Below, one piece after another: positions 33,435 through 41,444 of a DNA stretch of 52,826 bases (positions are counted from its first letter, which is position 1; every line of letters begins with the position of its first letter). Both the position numbers and the translations under genes were made by a program. The stretch comes from DYFX01 sp964400625. Lineage in GTDB: Bacteria; Patescibacteriota; Patescibacteriia; SG8-24; DYFX01. The DNA lies in the NCBI GenBank assembly GCA_964400625.1, contig CAYNUS010000008.1, positions 1-52,826 of the forward strand, given 5' to 3'. The notes beneath the pieces are model-generated. The model was given only the letters and a program-made list of their open reading frames with translations, was not told the DNA's origin and made no database searches.

Positions 33435-35111
33435 TTACAGCTCCTGCGCGTCCGAGACCGCGAGCGGTTTGGTGATCTTGACCAAGCGGCCGCGGATGGC
33501 GTCGGCGATGGACATGAGTTCCTCGGATTTGAGGAGCCAGAGGACGAGGCCGTAGGCGCCGAGGCCGAGGGCGGTGGCGAGGGCGGCTTCGCCGAAGACG
33601 GAGGCGAAAGGGCGCGTGTCGATGTCCTGGATCCCCGGCATGACGACGGCGTTCGCGGCCCAGGCGGCGGCGGCCGCGCCCAGGAAGAACTTGCCGAAGG
33701 CGCGGACGATGCCGGTGCCGCCGATGCGGCCGAACTTGCGGCGCAGGATGAGCATCAGGAGGACCACCTGCACGAAAGACGCGATCGAGAAGGCCAAGGC
33801 GAGCGCGAGGACGCGGACGTCGTCGAGCGCGTAGATGCCGAGCCAGAGCCAGGCCGTCGCCTTGCCGGAAGTCGTGCCGAGCCAGGCCGTGAGCCCGAAG
33901 GCGGCGGCGAGGTTCGCCGCCAGCGCGACGAACGAGACGAGCACCGGCACCACGGTGTCCTTGAGCGCGTAGAAGGCGCGCGCGAGGAGCGGCGCCAAGC
34001 CCTGGAACGCCAGCGCGAGGACGAAGAGCCCGAGCGAGGCGGCGGCGAGGCGCAGTTCGTCCCAGGTGAGGCCGCCCGACCCGATCACGACGCGCACCAC
34101 GTGCACGCGCAGGATGAAGGCGAGCGCGGAGAGCGGGATGAGGAAGAAGAGGACCTGGCGGAAGGTGGAGGCGAAGACGTCGCGGAAGGCGCCGCGGTCG
34201 CCGCGGGCGGCGGCGTCGGAGAGCGCCGGGAAGGCGGCGATGGCGAACGGGATGGCGAAGGCGCCGATGGGCACGGCGGCGATGTTGATGGCCAGGCTGA
34301 AGAGCGAGACGGAGCCGGCCGCGAGCGTCGTGCCGATCACGGCGCCCAAGAGCTGGCTGAACTGCGCGACGTCGACGCCGAAGACGCGCGGCAGGAAGAG
34401 GCGGCCGATCTCGCGGACGCCTTCGGACTTCACGTCGAAGGTCGGACGGAAGCGCCAGCCGAGCGATCGCGCCACCGGCACCTGGACGAGCGCATGGAGC
34501 GCCGCGCCGAGGATGGCGCCCCAGGCCACGCCGAGCATGCCGAACGGCTTCGAGAGCGCGACGATGCCGAAGATGATGGCCCCGTTGTAGAGGAGCGGCG
34601 CCATCGCGACGGCGGCGAAGCGGCGGTAGGAGTTGAGGACGCTCGAGAGCGCGGCCGAGATCGAGAAGAGCAGAGGCGAGAGCATCATCACGCGCGTGAG
34701 CCGCACCGTGAGCTCGAACTTCTCCCCTTCGAAGCCGGGCGCGACGACGCGCGTGAGCGCCGGCGCGAGCAGGATGAGGACGAGGCAGATCGCGCCCATC
34801 ACGGCGAGCGCGGCGGTCAGCACGGCGTTCGCGACGTGCCAGGCTTCGGCCTCGCGCTTCTTGGCGATGAAGCCCGTGAAGACCGGGATGAAGGCCACCG
34901 AGAGCGTGCCGACGACGAGCAGCGAGAAGAGCAGGTTCGGGATCTGGAAGGCGGCGAAGTAGGCGTCGAGCTCGTCGCCCGCGCCGAAGCGGCCCACGAG
35001 CAGGCGGTCGCGGATGAGGCCGAGCGCGCGCGACAAGATGGCGCTCGCGCCGATCAGGAGCGCGGCGCCGGCGATGGTCTTGGATTCCTGGTTGAAGAGC
35101 CTCGAGATCAC
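33435..35111 (-). CDS. murJ: Lipid II flippase MurJ
   Basis: 558 aa with about 14 transmembrane helices; exports lipid II for peptidoglycan synthesis. Recognised from the N-terminus (ALLIGASAILSRALGLIRDRLL), the GAGDELDAYFAAFQIPNLLF segment and the VAFIPVF motif. The start is GTG at 35111 and overlaps the ackA stop as GTGA, so it is coupled to the fermentation operon. An unusual partner for energy genes. Confidence 0.95.
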   Translation of the reverse strand: MISRLFNQESKTIAGAALLIGASAILSRALGLIRDRLLVGRFGAGDELDAYFAAFQIPNLLFSLLVVGTLSVAFIPVFTGFIAKKREAEAWHVANAVLTAALAVMGAICLVLILLAPALTRVVAPGFEGEKFELTVRLTRVMMLSPLLFSISAALSSVLNSYRRFAAVAMAPLLYNGAIIFGIVALSKPFGMLGVAWGAILGAALHALVQVPVARSLGWRFRPTFDVKSEGVREIGRLFLPRVFGVDVAQFSQLLGAVIGTTLAAGSVSLFSLAINIAAVPIGAFAIPFAIAAFPALSDAAARGDRGAFRDVFASTFRQVLFFLIPLSALAFILRVHVVRVVIGSGGLTWDELRLAAASLGLFVLALAFQGLAPLLARAFYALKDTVVPVLVSFVALAANLAAAFGLTAWLGTTSGKATAWLWLGIYALDDVRVLALALAFSIASFVQVVLLMLILRRKFGRIGGTGIVRAFGKFFLGAAAAAWAANAVVMPGIQDIDTRPFASVFGEAALATALGLGAYGLVLWLLKSEELMSIADAIRGRLVKITKPLAVSDAQEL

Positions 35112-36214
35112 AGCTTGAGGAGCTTCGCCGCCTGGCGGGCGATGGACCCCTCCTCGTCGGTCGGCACGACCAGATGCTTCAGCTTGAACGCGGAGAGGCG
35201 CTTCATGATCATCTTCCTGATTTCCTCGGAGCGCTCGCCGACGCCGGCGGTGAAGACGATCGCGTCGCAGCCGCCCATCACGGCCATGAACTCTCCCGCA
35301 TAGCGCACGACGTCGTAGACGAACATGTCGAGCGCGAGCTTGGCGCGCTTCTCGCCCTTCTTCGCGCCGGCGAGCACGTCGCGCATGTCCTTGTGGCCGG
35401 AGATGCCGAGCGTGCCGGAGCGCTTGTTCATGAGCTCGTCGACCTCGTCCGGCGCCATCTTCAGCTCGCGCATCAGCCAGACGGGGATCTCGGGATCGAT
35501 ATCGCCGCAGCGCGTGGACATGGTGAGGCCTTCGAGCGGCGTGAAGCCCATCGAGGTGTCGACGGCCTTGCCGCCCTTCACCGCCGTGACGGACGCGCCG
35601 CTGCCGAGGTGGCAGGTGACGAGCTTCAGCTTCGCGAGCGGTTTCTTGAGGAGCTTGGCCGCTTCGCCCGCGACGTACGCGTGCGAGATGCCGTGGAAGC
35701 CGTACTTGCGGATGCGGTGCTTCTCGTAGAGCTCGTACGGCAGGGCGTACATGTAGGCCTCGGCGGGCATCGTGCGGTAGAAGGCCGTGTCGAAGACGGC
35801 GACGTTCGGCACGCGCGGCAGGACGCGCAGCACCGCCTCGATGCCGGAGAGGTTCGGCGGGTTGTGGAGCGGCGCGAGGCGGTCGTAGGCGTGCAGGCGC
35901 TTGAGGACGGCGGCGTCGATCGCCGTCGGCTCGACGAATTCCTCGCCGCCGTGCACGACGCGGTGCCCGACGGCGCGGATGGCGGACAGGTCGATGCCGA
36001 CCGCAGCGAGGGCGGCCAGCGCCTCCTTGAGCGCGGCGGCGTGGTCGCGGACGGAGACGAAGGGCGTCTTGCGTTCCTTGCCGCCGTGCGAAAACGCGAG
36101 GAAGGGCGCGTCGAGGCCGATGCGCTCGACGATGCCGGAGGCGGCCGGACGCAGCTTCGGATCGAACAGCTTGAACTTCAGCGACGACGATCCGGAATTG
36201 ATGACGAGAATCAT
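35108..36214 (-). CDS. ackA: Acetate kinase
   Basis: Converts acetyl phosphate and ADP to acetate and ATP. 368 aa, about 30 shorter than usual. Family motifs: VINSGSSSLKFKLF at 4-17, FDTAFYRTMP, YGFHGISHAYV, CHLGSGASVTAVKGG, DTSMGFTPLEGL, RCGDIDPEIP and FTAGVGERSEEIR near the end. These cover the active-site Asn, Arg, Asp and Glu. It is the ATP-forming last step of the operon starting at 40304. A TAAGAT box lies 9 nt before the ATG and may add an internal promoter. Confidence 0.97.
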   Translation of the reverse strand: MILVINSGSSSLKFKLFDPKLRPAASGIVERIGLDAPFLAFSHGGKERKTPFVSVRDHAAALKEALAALAAVGIDLSAIRAVGHRVVHGGEEFVEPTAIDAAVLKRLHAYDRLAPLHNPPNLSGIEAVLRVLPRVPNVAVFDTAFYRTMPAEAYMYALPYELYEKHRIRKYGFHGISHAYVAGEAAKLLKKPLAKLKLVTCHLGSGASVTAVKGGKAVDTSMGFTPLEGLTMSTRCGDIDPEIPVWLMRELKMAPDEVDELMNKRSGTLGISGHKDMRDVLAGAKKGEKRAKLALDMFVYDVVRYAGEFMAVMGGCDAIVFTAGVGERSEEIRKMIMKRLSAFKLKHLVVPTDEEGSIARQAAKLLKL

Positions 36215-36226
36215 AGCCTGCGTATC

Positions 36227-36823
36227 TTACGGCGTGTCAGGAAGTTCCGCCACCGCTTCGGAAGCCGGCCCCATCGGACCGTGGCCGGGGACGATCCAGG
36301 CGGAAAGCCCGATGAGGCGCCGCCGGCTGGCGACGACCGCGTCGGGGTCGATGAGCGTCTTGAGGCGGGGGTCGGAGGGGCTCCGCACCCACAGGTCGCC
36401 CGCGACGGCGACGACGCCCTCCGGCGCGTTCGCGACGACGGCGCAGTCGTGGTCGCTGTGGCCCGCGGTCTTCAGCACGTACACGTCGTCGGTGATCGGC
36501 AGGGCCTCGTCCTCCCAGCGCGCGTGGATCGTCCCCTTCCAGCGCGAGCCGGACGAGACGTATTCGGCGTTCGGGAAGAGATGCAGGAGGCCGTTGTGGT
36601 CGGGATGGAAATGCGTCAGCACGACGACGTCGACCGTTCGCGGATCGATCTCCGCGGCCTTGAGGGCGGCCAGATAGCCTTCCTCGTCGCCGGCGTTGCC
36701 GACGTCGACGATGATGCGATGGTTCCCGTCCTCGATATACGTCGAGGTGCAGGCCACGTCGAAACGCACGCCGCGCTCGATCCAGCGCCACCAGCCTTCG
36801 CGTATGACGCGGACGGAGGCCAT
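36227..36823 (-). CDS. Metallo-beta-lactamase-fold hydrolase
   Basis: 198 aa cytoplasmic protein. The zinc motif HFHPDH lies in VVLTHFHPDHNGLLHLF near 91-96; further ligands are in AGHSDHD, AGDLW and PGHGP. The size and layout are like the short MBLAC1-type or glyoxalase II-like group. Substrate unknown. Within an operon that makes acyl-CoA and acyl phosphate, a thioester hydrolase is one option, but nothing in the sequence proves it. 3 nt after pduL and 12 nt before ackA. Confidence 0.88.
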   Translation of the reverse strand: MASVRVIREGWWRWIERGVRFDVACTSTYIEDGNHRIIVDVGNAGDEEGYLAALKAAEIDPRTVDVVVLTHFHPDHNGLLHLFPNAEYVSSGSRWKGTIHARWEDEALPITDDVYVLKTAGHSDHDCAVVANAPEGVVAVAGDLWVRSPSDPRLKTLIDPDAVVASRRRLIGLSAWIVPGHGPMGPASEAVAELPDTP

Positions 36824-36826
36824 GGC

Positions 36827-37435
36827 CTAGGCCTTCGGCGCGACCTCGACGATCGCGCCCATCGCGCCCTGTTCCTTGAGCGAAGCCGCGTTGGCCTCGT
36901 CGGTATCGAGATGGATGTTCATGCGGAAGCTCGGATGCGTGCGCACGGCCACGTCATGGACGGTGATGGGCGTCTCGCCGGGGACGCGCACGGAGATGAC
37001 GTCGCCGCTCTTGAGGCCGAGCGCTTCGGCTTCCGCGTCCGAGATGTGGAGATGCCGCTGGTCGTTGATGACGCCTTCGGAAAGCTCGACCGAGCCCTTC
37101 GGCCCGATCAGCTCGCACGCGCCGGAACCGGCGAGGTCGCCGGAGACGCGCACCGGCGTCGCGACGCCGAGCTTGAAGCCGTCCGAGAACGCGAGCTCGA
37201 CCTGCGTCTGCTTGCGGCAGGGGCCGAGCACGCGCGCTTCGGCCTGGCCCTTCGTCCCCTTCACGATGACCTTCTCCTCGTAGGCGAACTGGCCGGTCTG
37301 CGAGAGCTCCTTCAGCTTCTTCATCTCGTAGCCGGGGCCGAAAAGGACGTCCTGATGCTCCTGCGAGAGATGGACGTGGCGTGCGGAATATTCGATGCGG
37401 ACCGGGCGACCGGCCGCGGGATGGTTATTCGTCAT
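36827..37435 (-). CDS. pduL: PduL-type phosphate acyltransferase
   Basis: 202 aa. Transfers the acyl group from acetyl-CoA to phosphate, replacing the unrelated Pta. Zinc ligands of the PduL fold are visible: H20 and H22 in SARHVHLS, H128 and H130 in RHLHIS and H175 in NIHLDTDEAN. No N-terminal encapsulation peptide of microcompartment PduL is present, in keeping with a free cytosolic enzyme. Its start overlaps the ferredoxin gene by 11 nt. Feeds AckA. Confidence 0.95.
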   Translation of the reverse strand: MTNNHPAAGRPVRIEYSARHVHLSQEHQDVLFGPGYEMKKLKELSQTGQFAYEEKVIVKGTKGQAEARVLGPCRKQTQVELAFSDGFKLGVATPVRVSGDLAGSGACELIGPKGSVELSEGVINDQRHLHISDAEAEALGLKSGDVISVRVPGETPITVHDVAVRTHPSFRMNIHLDTDEANAASLKEQGAMGAIVEVAPKA

Positions 37436-37901
37436 AGTGCTTCACGATCGGGGTTTCGTCGTAGCGGAGGAAGAAGCGCGCGAACCTGGCGATGAGGGTC
37501 TTCTCTTTCGTCTTGCCGAACTTCTTGAGGCGCGAGGCCGGCGCGCGGAAGGTGGTGACGGCCCATTCGATGACTCGCGCGTTGGACTTCACGACCATGC
37601 CGAGGATGCCGGTCTTCCACTTCGGCGAGGAGAGGCGCTTATTCGTGATCTTGATGGCGGAGTCGGGGCAGACGCGCTCGCAGGTCTCGCAGCCGATGCA
37701 TTTGTCGAGGTCGATCAGGATGGCCGGCTCGCCGAGCATGCCGAGCTTCTTCGTGTCCCACGAGATGGCGTTCACGGGGCACTTCATCACGCACTCGCCG
37801 CAGGATTTGCAAAGCCCGGTGAACCGCGTGACGCGGATCTTGGCGTTCTCCTCGGTGTGCGGTTCGAGGCGCTTCAGCTCTTCGGGGGTGTTGCGGTCCA
37901 T
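37425..37901 (-). CDS. Ferredoxin-type subunit of 2-oxoacid:ferredoxin oxidoreductase
   Basis: 158 aa. Two [4Fe-4S] motifs: C31, C34, C37, C41 (CKSCGECVMKCP) and C68, C71, C74, C78 (CIGCETCERVCP). They carry electrons from the TPP subunit. A C-terminal extension of about 70 residues (89-158) is basic, helical and not part of the ferredoxin fold. It might dock to other subunits or an acceptor. 4 nt after the gamma gene. Confidence 0.92.
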   Translation of the reverse strand: MDRNTPEELKRLEPHTEENAKIRVTRFTGLCKSCGECVMKCPVNAISWDTKKLGMLGEPAILIDLDKCIGCETCERVCPDSAIKITNKRLSSPKWKTGILGMVVKSNARVIEWAVTTFRAPASRLKKFGKTKEKTLIARFARFFLRYDETPIVKHYDE

Positions 37902-37905
37902 AGGT

Positions 37906-38457
37906 TCAGGCGAGTTCGTAGCCGATGCCGAAGGCCTTCTCGTTCAGCGCCTTGAGCGCCGGGTCCTTCTCGTACTTGGACGCGAACTGCTTCTCGATGC
38001 CGTGCAGGAACTTGTCCTTGTCGAGCCCGGGGATCGCCTTCACCATCGCGCCCATCATGATCATGTTGAAGACGCGCTGCTTCTTGAGCTCCTCCTTGGC
38101 GATGCGTCCGGCGTCGATCGCCTTCGGATTCCAGTCGGCGATCCGCGAGAGGTCCTTCACGAGCGAAGCGTTCACGATGATCTTGGTGTCGTCCTTGAGG
38201 TACCCGGAGATGCGCGGCACGGCGCGCTGGGAAAGCGCGACCCAGAGGTCCGCCTTGGCGAACTTCGGATACGAGGGCGCGTCGTCGCCGACCTGCGCCC
38301 AGGCCTCGGTGACGCCGCCGCGCTTCTCGGTCGAGAAGTACGGCACGTACACCGCCTTCTTCCCCTGAAGGAACGCGGTGTAGGCGATGATCTTGGCGAT
38401 GGACTGCACGCCCTGTCCCCCTTCGCCGGCGATGATGATGCGGTACGGCGCGTGCAT
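37906..38457 (-). CDS. 2-oxoacid:ferredoxin oxidoreductase gamma subunit
   Basis: 183 aa. The family signature GEGGQGVQSIAK lies at 11-22, and YFSTEKRGGVTEAWAQVG follows. This domain binds CoA-related parts of the enzyme. The start is 1 nt after the beta gene stop; it precedes the ferredoxin subunit. Order alpha-beta-gamma-delta is contiguous. Confidence 0.93.
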   Translation of the reverse strand: MHAPYRIIIAGEGGQGVQSIAKIIAYTAFLQGKKAVYVPYFSTEKRGGVTEAWAQVGDDAPSYPKFAKADLWVALSQRAVPRISGYLKDDTKIIVNASLVKDLSRIADWNPKAIDAGRIAKEELKKQRVFNMIMMGAMVKAIPGLDKDKFLHGIEKQFASKYEKDPALKALNEKAFGIGYELA

Positions 38458-38458
38458 A

Positions 38459-39184
38459 TCAGAAGCGTCCGAGCTTGTAGACCTTGGCGAGCTGGCCCTC
38501 GAGGATCTCGAAGGTCTTGTCGGGATGCTCGACCGTGCCCCAGTTCAGCGTGCAGGGCGAAAGCACCTCGAGGAACGCGAACCCTTTGCCGTCGATGGCG
38601 TGCTGGAGGCCTTCCTTCATGAGCGCGCGCAGTCCGAGCTGGCGCGTCGTGATGCCGCGCGCGACCCAGGCCGTCGGGTTCACGTGGCGGACGAGGTCCG
38701 GGCCCTTGATGAAATGATTGTCCGCGCCGTACGGCGTGGTGGCGGTCTTCATGCCGGGGAGCGTCGTCGGCGCCTCCTGGCCGCCGGTCATGGCGTAGAC
38801 GGCGTTGTTCACGACGATGACGAAGAGCTTCTCGTCGCGGATGGCGGCGTTCATGAGGCCGCCCATGCCGATGGCGTAGGCGCCGCCGTCGCCGACGTAG
38901 GCGACCGCGACGGCGTCGGGATTCCCGCGCTTCAGGCCGCACATCGTCGGGATGGTGCGCCCGTGGTGCGTCTCGATCGTGTCGATGTTGAAGAAGTCGT
39001 AGGCCAGGAGCGAACAGCCGATGTCGACGCCGAAGGCCGTGCGCCGCTGGATGCCGAGCTCGTCGACGGCGAAGCCGAAGGCCTTCAGGACCTCCGGATG
39101 CCCGCAGCCGGGACAGAAAAGATGCGGCTTCGACTCGAGCCGGACGCACTTCGGATACGCTGTCTGGGCGACGGGGGCGTCCAT
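38459..39184 (-). CDS. 2-oxoacid:ferredoxin oxidoreductase beta subunit (TPP-binding)
   Basis: 241 aa. CPGCGHPEV at 24-32 and the TPP/magnesium motif VGDGGAYAIGMGGLMNAA...VVNN are clear, as are TGGQ and SPC near the end. It binds thiamine diphosphate and carries out decarboxylation of the 2-oxoacid. Start 1 nt after alpha. Substrate cannot be read from the sequence; coupling to PduL and AckA favours pyruvate. Confidence 0.96.
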   Translation of the reverse strand: MDAPVAQTAYPKCVRLESKPHLFCPGCGHPEVLKAFGFAVDELGIQRRTAFGVDIGCSLLAYDFFNIDTIETHHGRTIPTMCGLKRGNPDAVAVAYVGDGGAYAIGMGGLMNAAIRDEKLFVIVVNNAVYAMTGGQEAPTTLPGMKTATTPYGADNHFIKGPDLVRHVNPTAWVARGITTRQLGLRALMKEGLQHAIDGKGFAFLEVLSPCTLNWGTVEHPDKTFEILEGQLAKVYKLGRF

Positions 39185-39185
39185 A

Positions 39186-40304
39186 TCAGGCGTTCTTGAT
39201 GAGTTCCGCGATCTCCTCCGGATAGATGCCGATGGAAGGCCGGAAGTGCTCGATCATCCGCGGGCCCGGCGTCTCGTAGAGCGCGTCGCGGACGATGCGG
39301 GCGAGCTGGTTGATGGCGGACTCGGCGACGATGATCGTCTCCGCGCCGCGCACGGCTTCGAGCAGCGCCTTCTTCGGGAACGGATTCAGCGTGATCGGAC
39401 GGAAGAGCCGCGCCTTGCCGCCGGTCGCGTCGATGGCGGCCTTGGCGGACTGCGAGACGATGCCGTGCGCGATGACGAGCACCTTGGCGCCGGCGTCGCC
39501 ATAGACCGCCGATTCCTCGATCTCCGGCGCCATGGCGTCCCACGCTTCCTTGATCTCCATGTTCACCTGGAGCGTCTCCTCCTCGAGGTTCAGGCAGTTG
39601 CGGTAGCAGGAATACTCCACGCCGTCCTGGACGCGGATATGCACTTCAGGCTTCGGCACGACCTCGTCGATGGGCCGGTCGCGCTTCTCTTCGAGGAGAT
39701 AGCGTTCGGTCGGCACCATCTCGATGCCTTTGGCGGCCGGGTCATACAGCTCGACCTCGCCCATCATCTTGGCCTGATAGCCGTCGGAGAGGAGGAACGT
39801 CGGGAAGCGATGCTTCCAGGCGATGTTGAAGACCTTGATGCCGTAGTCGTAGAGCTCCTGGAGCGTCGCCGTCGAATACACGATGCGGTAGCCGTTGCCG
39901 TTGCCGCCGTAGGCGGTGAGCCAGACTTCCGACTGCGAGTAGATGACGGTCGAGGTGGAGGGGCCGCCGCGCTGGTTGATGTAGGCGACGATCGGCGTGC
40001 GCATCGCCTCGGCCATCGAGAAGGCGTCCTGCATGAGGACGTTGCCGGGGCCGGCGGTGACGGTGAACGAGCGGCGTCCCGCGAGCGTCGATCCGAGCAG
40101 CATGAAGCTCGCGCCGATCTCGTCCTCGGCCTGCACGAAGACCATGTCGTCCTTCTTGCCCTGCTCGCTGCCGGCCTCCTTCGCCCACCACAGCAAAATC
40201 TCCGACCCCGGCGTGATCGGATAGCCGTACATGGCCGTGGCTCCCGCGGCGCGCGCCGCCCGGGCCAGGACCTCGTTGCCCATCATGAACTGTTTTTCTG
40301 CCAT
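39186..40304 (-). CDS. 2-oxoacid:ferredoxin oxidoreductase alpha subunit
   Basis: 372 aa, KorA/VorA-type catalytic partner. GYPITPGSEILLWWAKE at about 28-44 is the pyrimidine-binding loop. GPGNVLMQDAFSMAEAMRTPIV, with its acidic residue before it (AEDEIGAS), is also typical. Domain II follows with FRPITLNPFPKKALLEA. First gene of the operon. A hairpin that terminates the Rieske transcript lies just upstream, and TAGAAT at about 40336 may be its -10, which would leave the hairpin in the leader. Confidence 0.95.
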   Translation of the reverse strand: MAEKQFMMGNEVLARAARAAGATAMYGYPITPGSEILLWWAKEAGSEQGKKDDMVFVQAEDEIGASFMLLGSTLAGRRSFTVTAGPGNVLMQDAFSMAEAMRTPIVAYINQRGGPSTSTVIYSQSEVWLTAYGGNGNGYRIVYSTATLQELYDYGIKVFNIAWKHRFPTFLLSDGYQAKMMGEVELYDPAAKGIEMVPTERYLLEEKRDRPIDEVVPKPEVHIRVQDGVEYSCYRNCLNLEEETLQVNMEIKEAWDAMAPEIEESAVYGDAGAKVLVIAHGIVSQSAKAAIDATGGKARLFRPITLNPFPKKALLEAVRGAETIIVAESAINQLARIVRDALYETPGPRMIEHFRPSIGIYPEEIAELIKNA

Positions 40305-40316
40305 CGGTGCGAAACG

Positions 40317-40340
40317 AAAAATGACGGTTCTTCCGTCATT
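40317..40340 (-). terminator. Terminator of the GT2-Rieske transcript
   Basis: AATGACGG, loop of 5 nt and CCGTCATT form an 8-bp stem followed by TTTT on the minus strand. The Rieske stop codon TGA is in the stem. It could alternatively act as an attenuator in the OFOR leader. Confidence 0.75.
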
Positions 40341-40686
40341 CTAACGCCCACGGGCTCTTTTTGGGAGTGTACAAGTACACGATGTCCTCCCCCGAGATTT
40401 CGATGGGGATCTTCTCGAGGTTGGCGCCTTCCGGCGCCGCCGTGTCGGGCACGGCCTCCCCGGTCGCGCAGACGTAGCGGGCGCCGTGCCAGTCGCATTC
40501 GAAATGCTCGCCGACGCAGCGAAGCTTGCCGCCCATGTGCATGCACCAGTCGACGTAGCCGCGGAGGGTGTCGCCGGTGTTGACGATAATCAAATCGCGC
40601 CCCATGGCGCGGTAGCTCTTGGCGCGTCCGACGGGGACGTCGGCGACCTTACCAAGAACGATCCTTTGCGGCGTCGTGTTTTCCAT
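40336..40686 (-). CDS. Rieske [2Fe-2S] ferredoxin-like protein
   Basis: 116 aa soluble protein. Rieske ligands C48 and H50 (CMHMGG) and C64 and H67 (CDWHGARY) are correctly spaced (13 residues between pairs). No membrane anchor and no oxygenase domain, so it resembles the small dioxygenase-type ferredoxins. Its partner is not in the window. The start lies 38 nt inside the glycosyltransferase gene, so translation is coupled. Surprising next to fermentation genes; an electron carrier role is inferred. Confidence 0.92.
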   Translation of the reverse strand: MENTTPQRIVLGKVADVPVGRAKSYRAMGRDLIIVNTGDTLRGYVDWCMHMGGKLRCVGEHFECDWHGARYVCATGEAVPDTAAPEGANLEKIPIEISGEDIVYLYTPKKSPWALE

Positions 40687-41377
40687 GTCCGAAGGTGTAG
40701 TTGAAGCCGTCGTGGCGGATGGGTCCGCGCGCGAGGATGTGGAGCTCGGCCAGGAGGAACTTGGCGTAGATCGGGAAGCGGCCGTCGCGCTCGAAGCGGC
40801 GGACGGAGACGCGGATGCGCGAACCCGTCATCACGCGGAACTTCCCGACGCGGCCGGCGCGGTCGACGTAGTCATGGTCCTCGGCGAGCGTGATGGATTC
40901 GTCGAAGCCGCCGATCGCGTCGTGCAGGGACTTCTTCGCGAAGATGCAGAAGCCCGGCGCGTGCGCCATCAGGAACTGCGTCGCCATCATGTGCGCGTTG
41001 AAGACGTTGTGCGTGACGGAATCGAGCAGGGTGCCGCCGAGCGGCTTGATCATGCAGGTACCCGCGTCGAGCCCGCGCCGCTCGAACTGCGCGACCTTGC
41101 GCTCGAGCCAGTCGGTCTCCGGCAGGATGACGTCGGCGTCGAGGAACAAAAGAAGGTCGCCTTGCGCGGCGCGCGCGCCCAGGTTCCTTCCGGGACCCGG
41201 CATGCCGCCGTCAACGACCTTCGCCCCGAACTGCGCCGCGATCTCGCGGGTGCGGTCGGTGGATTTCGCGTCCGCCACGATGATCTCATACCCCTCAAAG
41301 CGCTGGCTCCGGATGGAAGCCAGCAGGCGCGGGAGGTACTCCTCCTCATTATAGGTAGGGATGATGATGCTCAGCAT
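40649..41377 (-). CDS. Family 2 glycosyltransferase
   Basis: 242 aa. GT-A fold starting IIIPTYNEEEYLPRLLASI, with nucleotide-binding DAKSTD and the metal-binding LFLDADVILP near 95. The acceptor-side motif is AEDHDYV near 175. No signal or clear membrane helix, so it acts from the cytosol on an unknown acceptor. Sugar specificity cannot be read. The leader contains an imperfect hairpin. Confidence 0.93.
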   Translation of the reverse strand: MLSIIIPTYNEEEYLPRLLASIRSQRFEGYEIIVADAKSTDRTREIAAQFGAKVVDGGMPGPGRNLGARAAQGDLLLFLDADVILPETDWLERKVAQFERRGLDAGTCMIKPLGGTLLDSVTHNVFNAHMMATQFLMAHAPGFCIFAKKSLHDAIGGFDESITLAEDHDYVDRAGRVGKFRVMTGSRIRVSVRRFERDGRFPIYAKFLLAELHILARGPIRHDGFNYTFGHGKHDAAKDRSW

Positions 41378-41424
41378 AACGGGGTTTCGGGCCGTTTTTA
41401 TGGGCCAAAACCCTATCGGAAGCC

Positions 41425-41433
41425 ATCATAGCA
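41425..41433 (-). promoter_or_regulatory. Extended -10 promoter of the GT2-Rieske pair
   Basis: Minus-strand TGCTATGAT, 47 nt before ATG at 41377. The leader holds GGGTTTTGGCC pairing imperfectly with GGCCCGAAACCC, which would fold just before the start codon. Confidence 0.6.
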
Positions 41434-41444
41434 CCTTTCAGGCC

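Noticed and set aside
35108..36214. Truncated acetate kinase as a pseudogene
   Set aside because: It is shorter than usual, but all catalytic motifs are present in order, and start and stop overlap neighbours normally.
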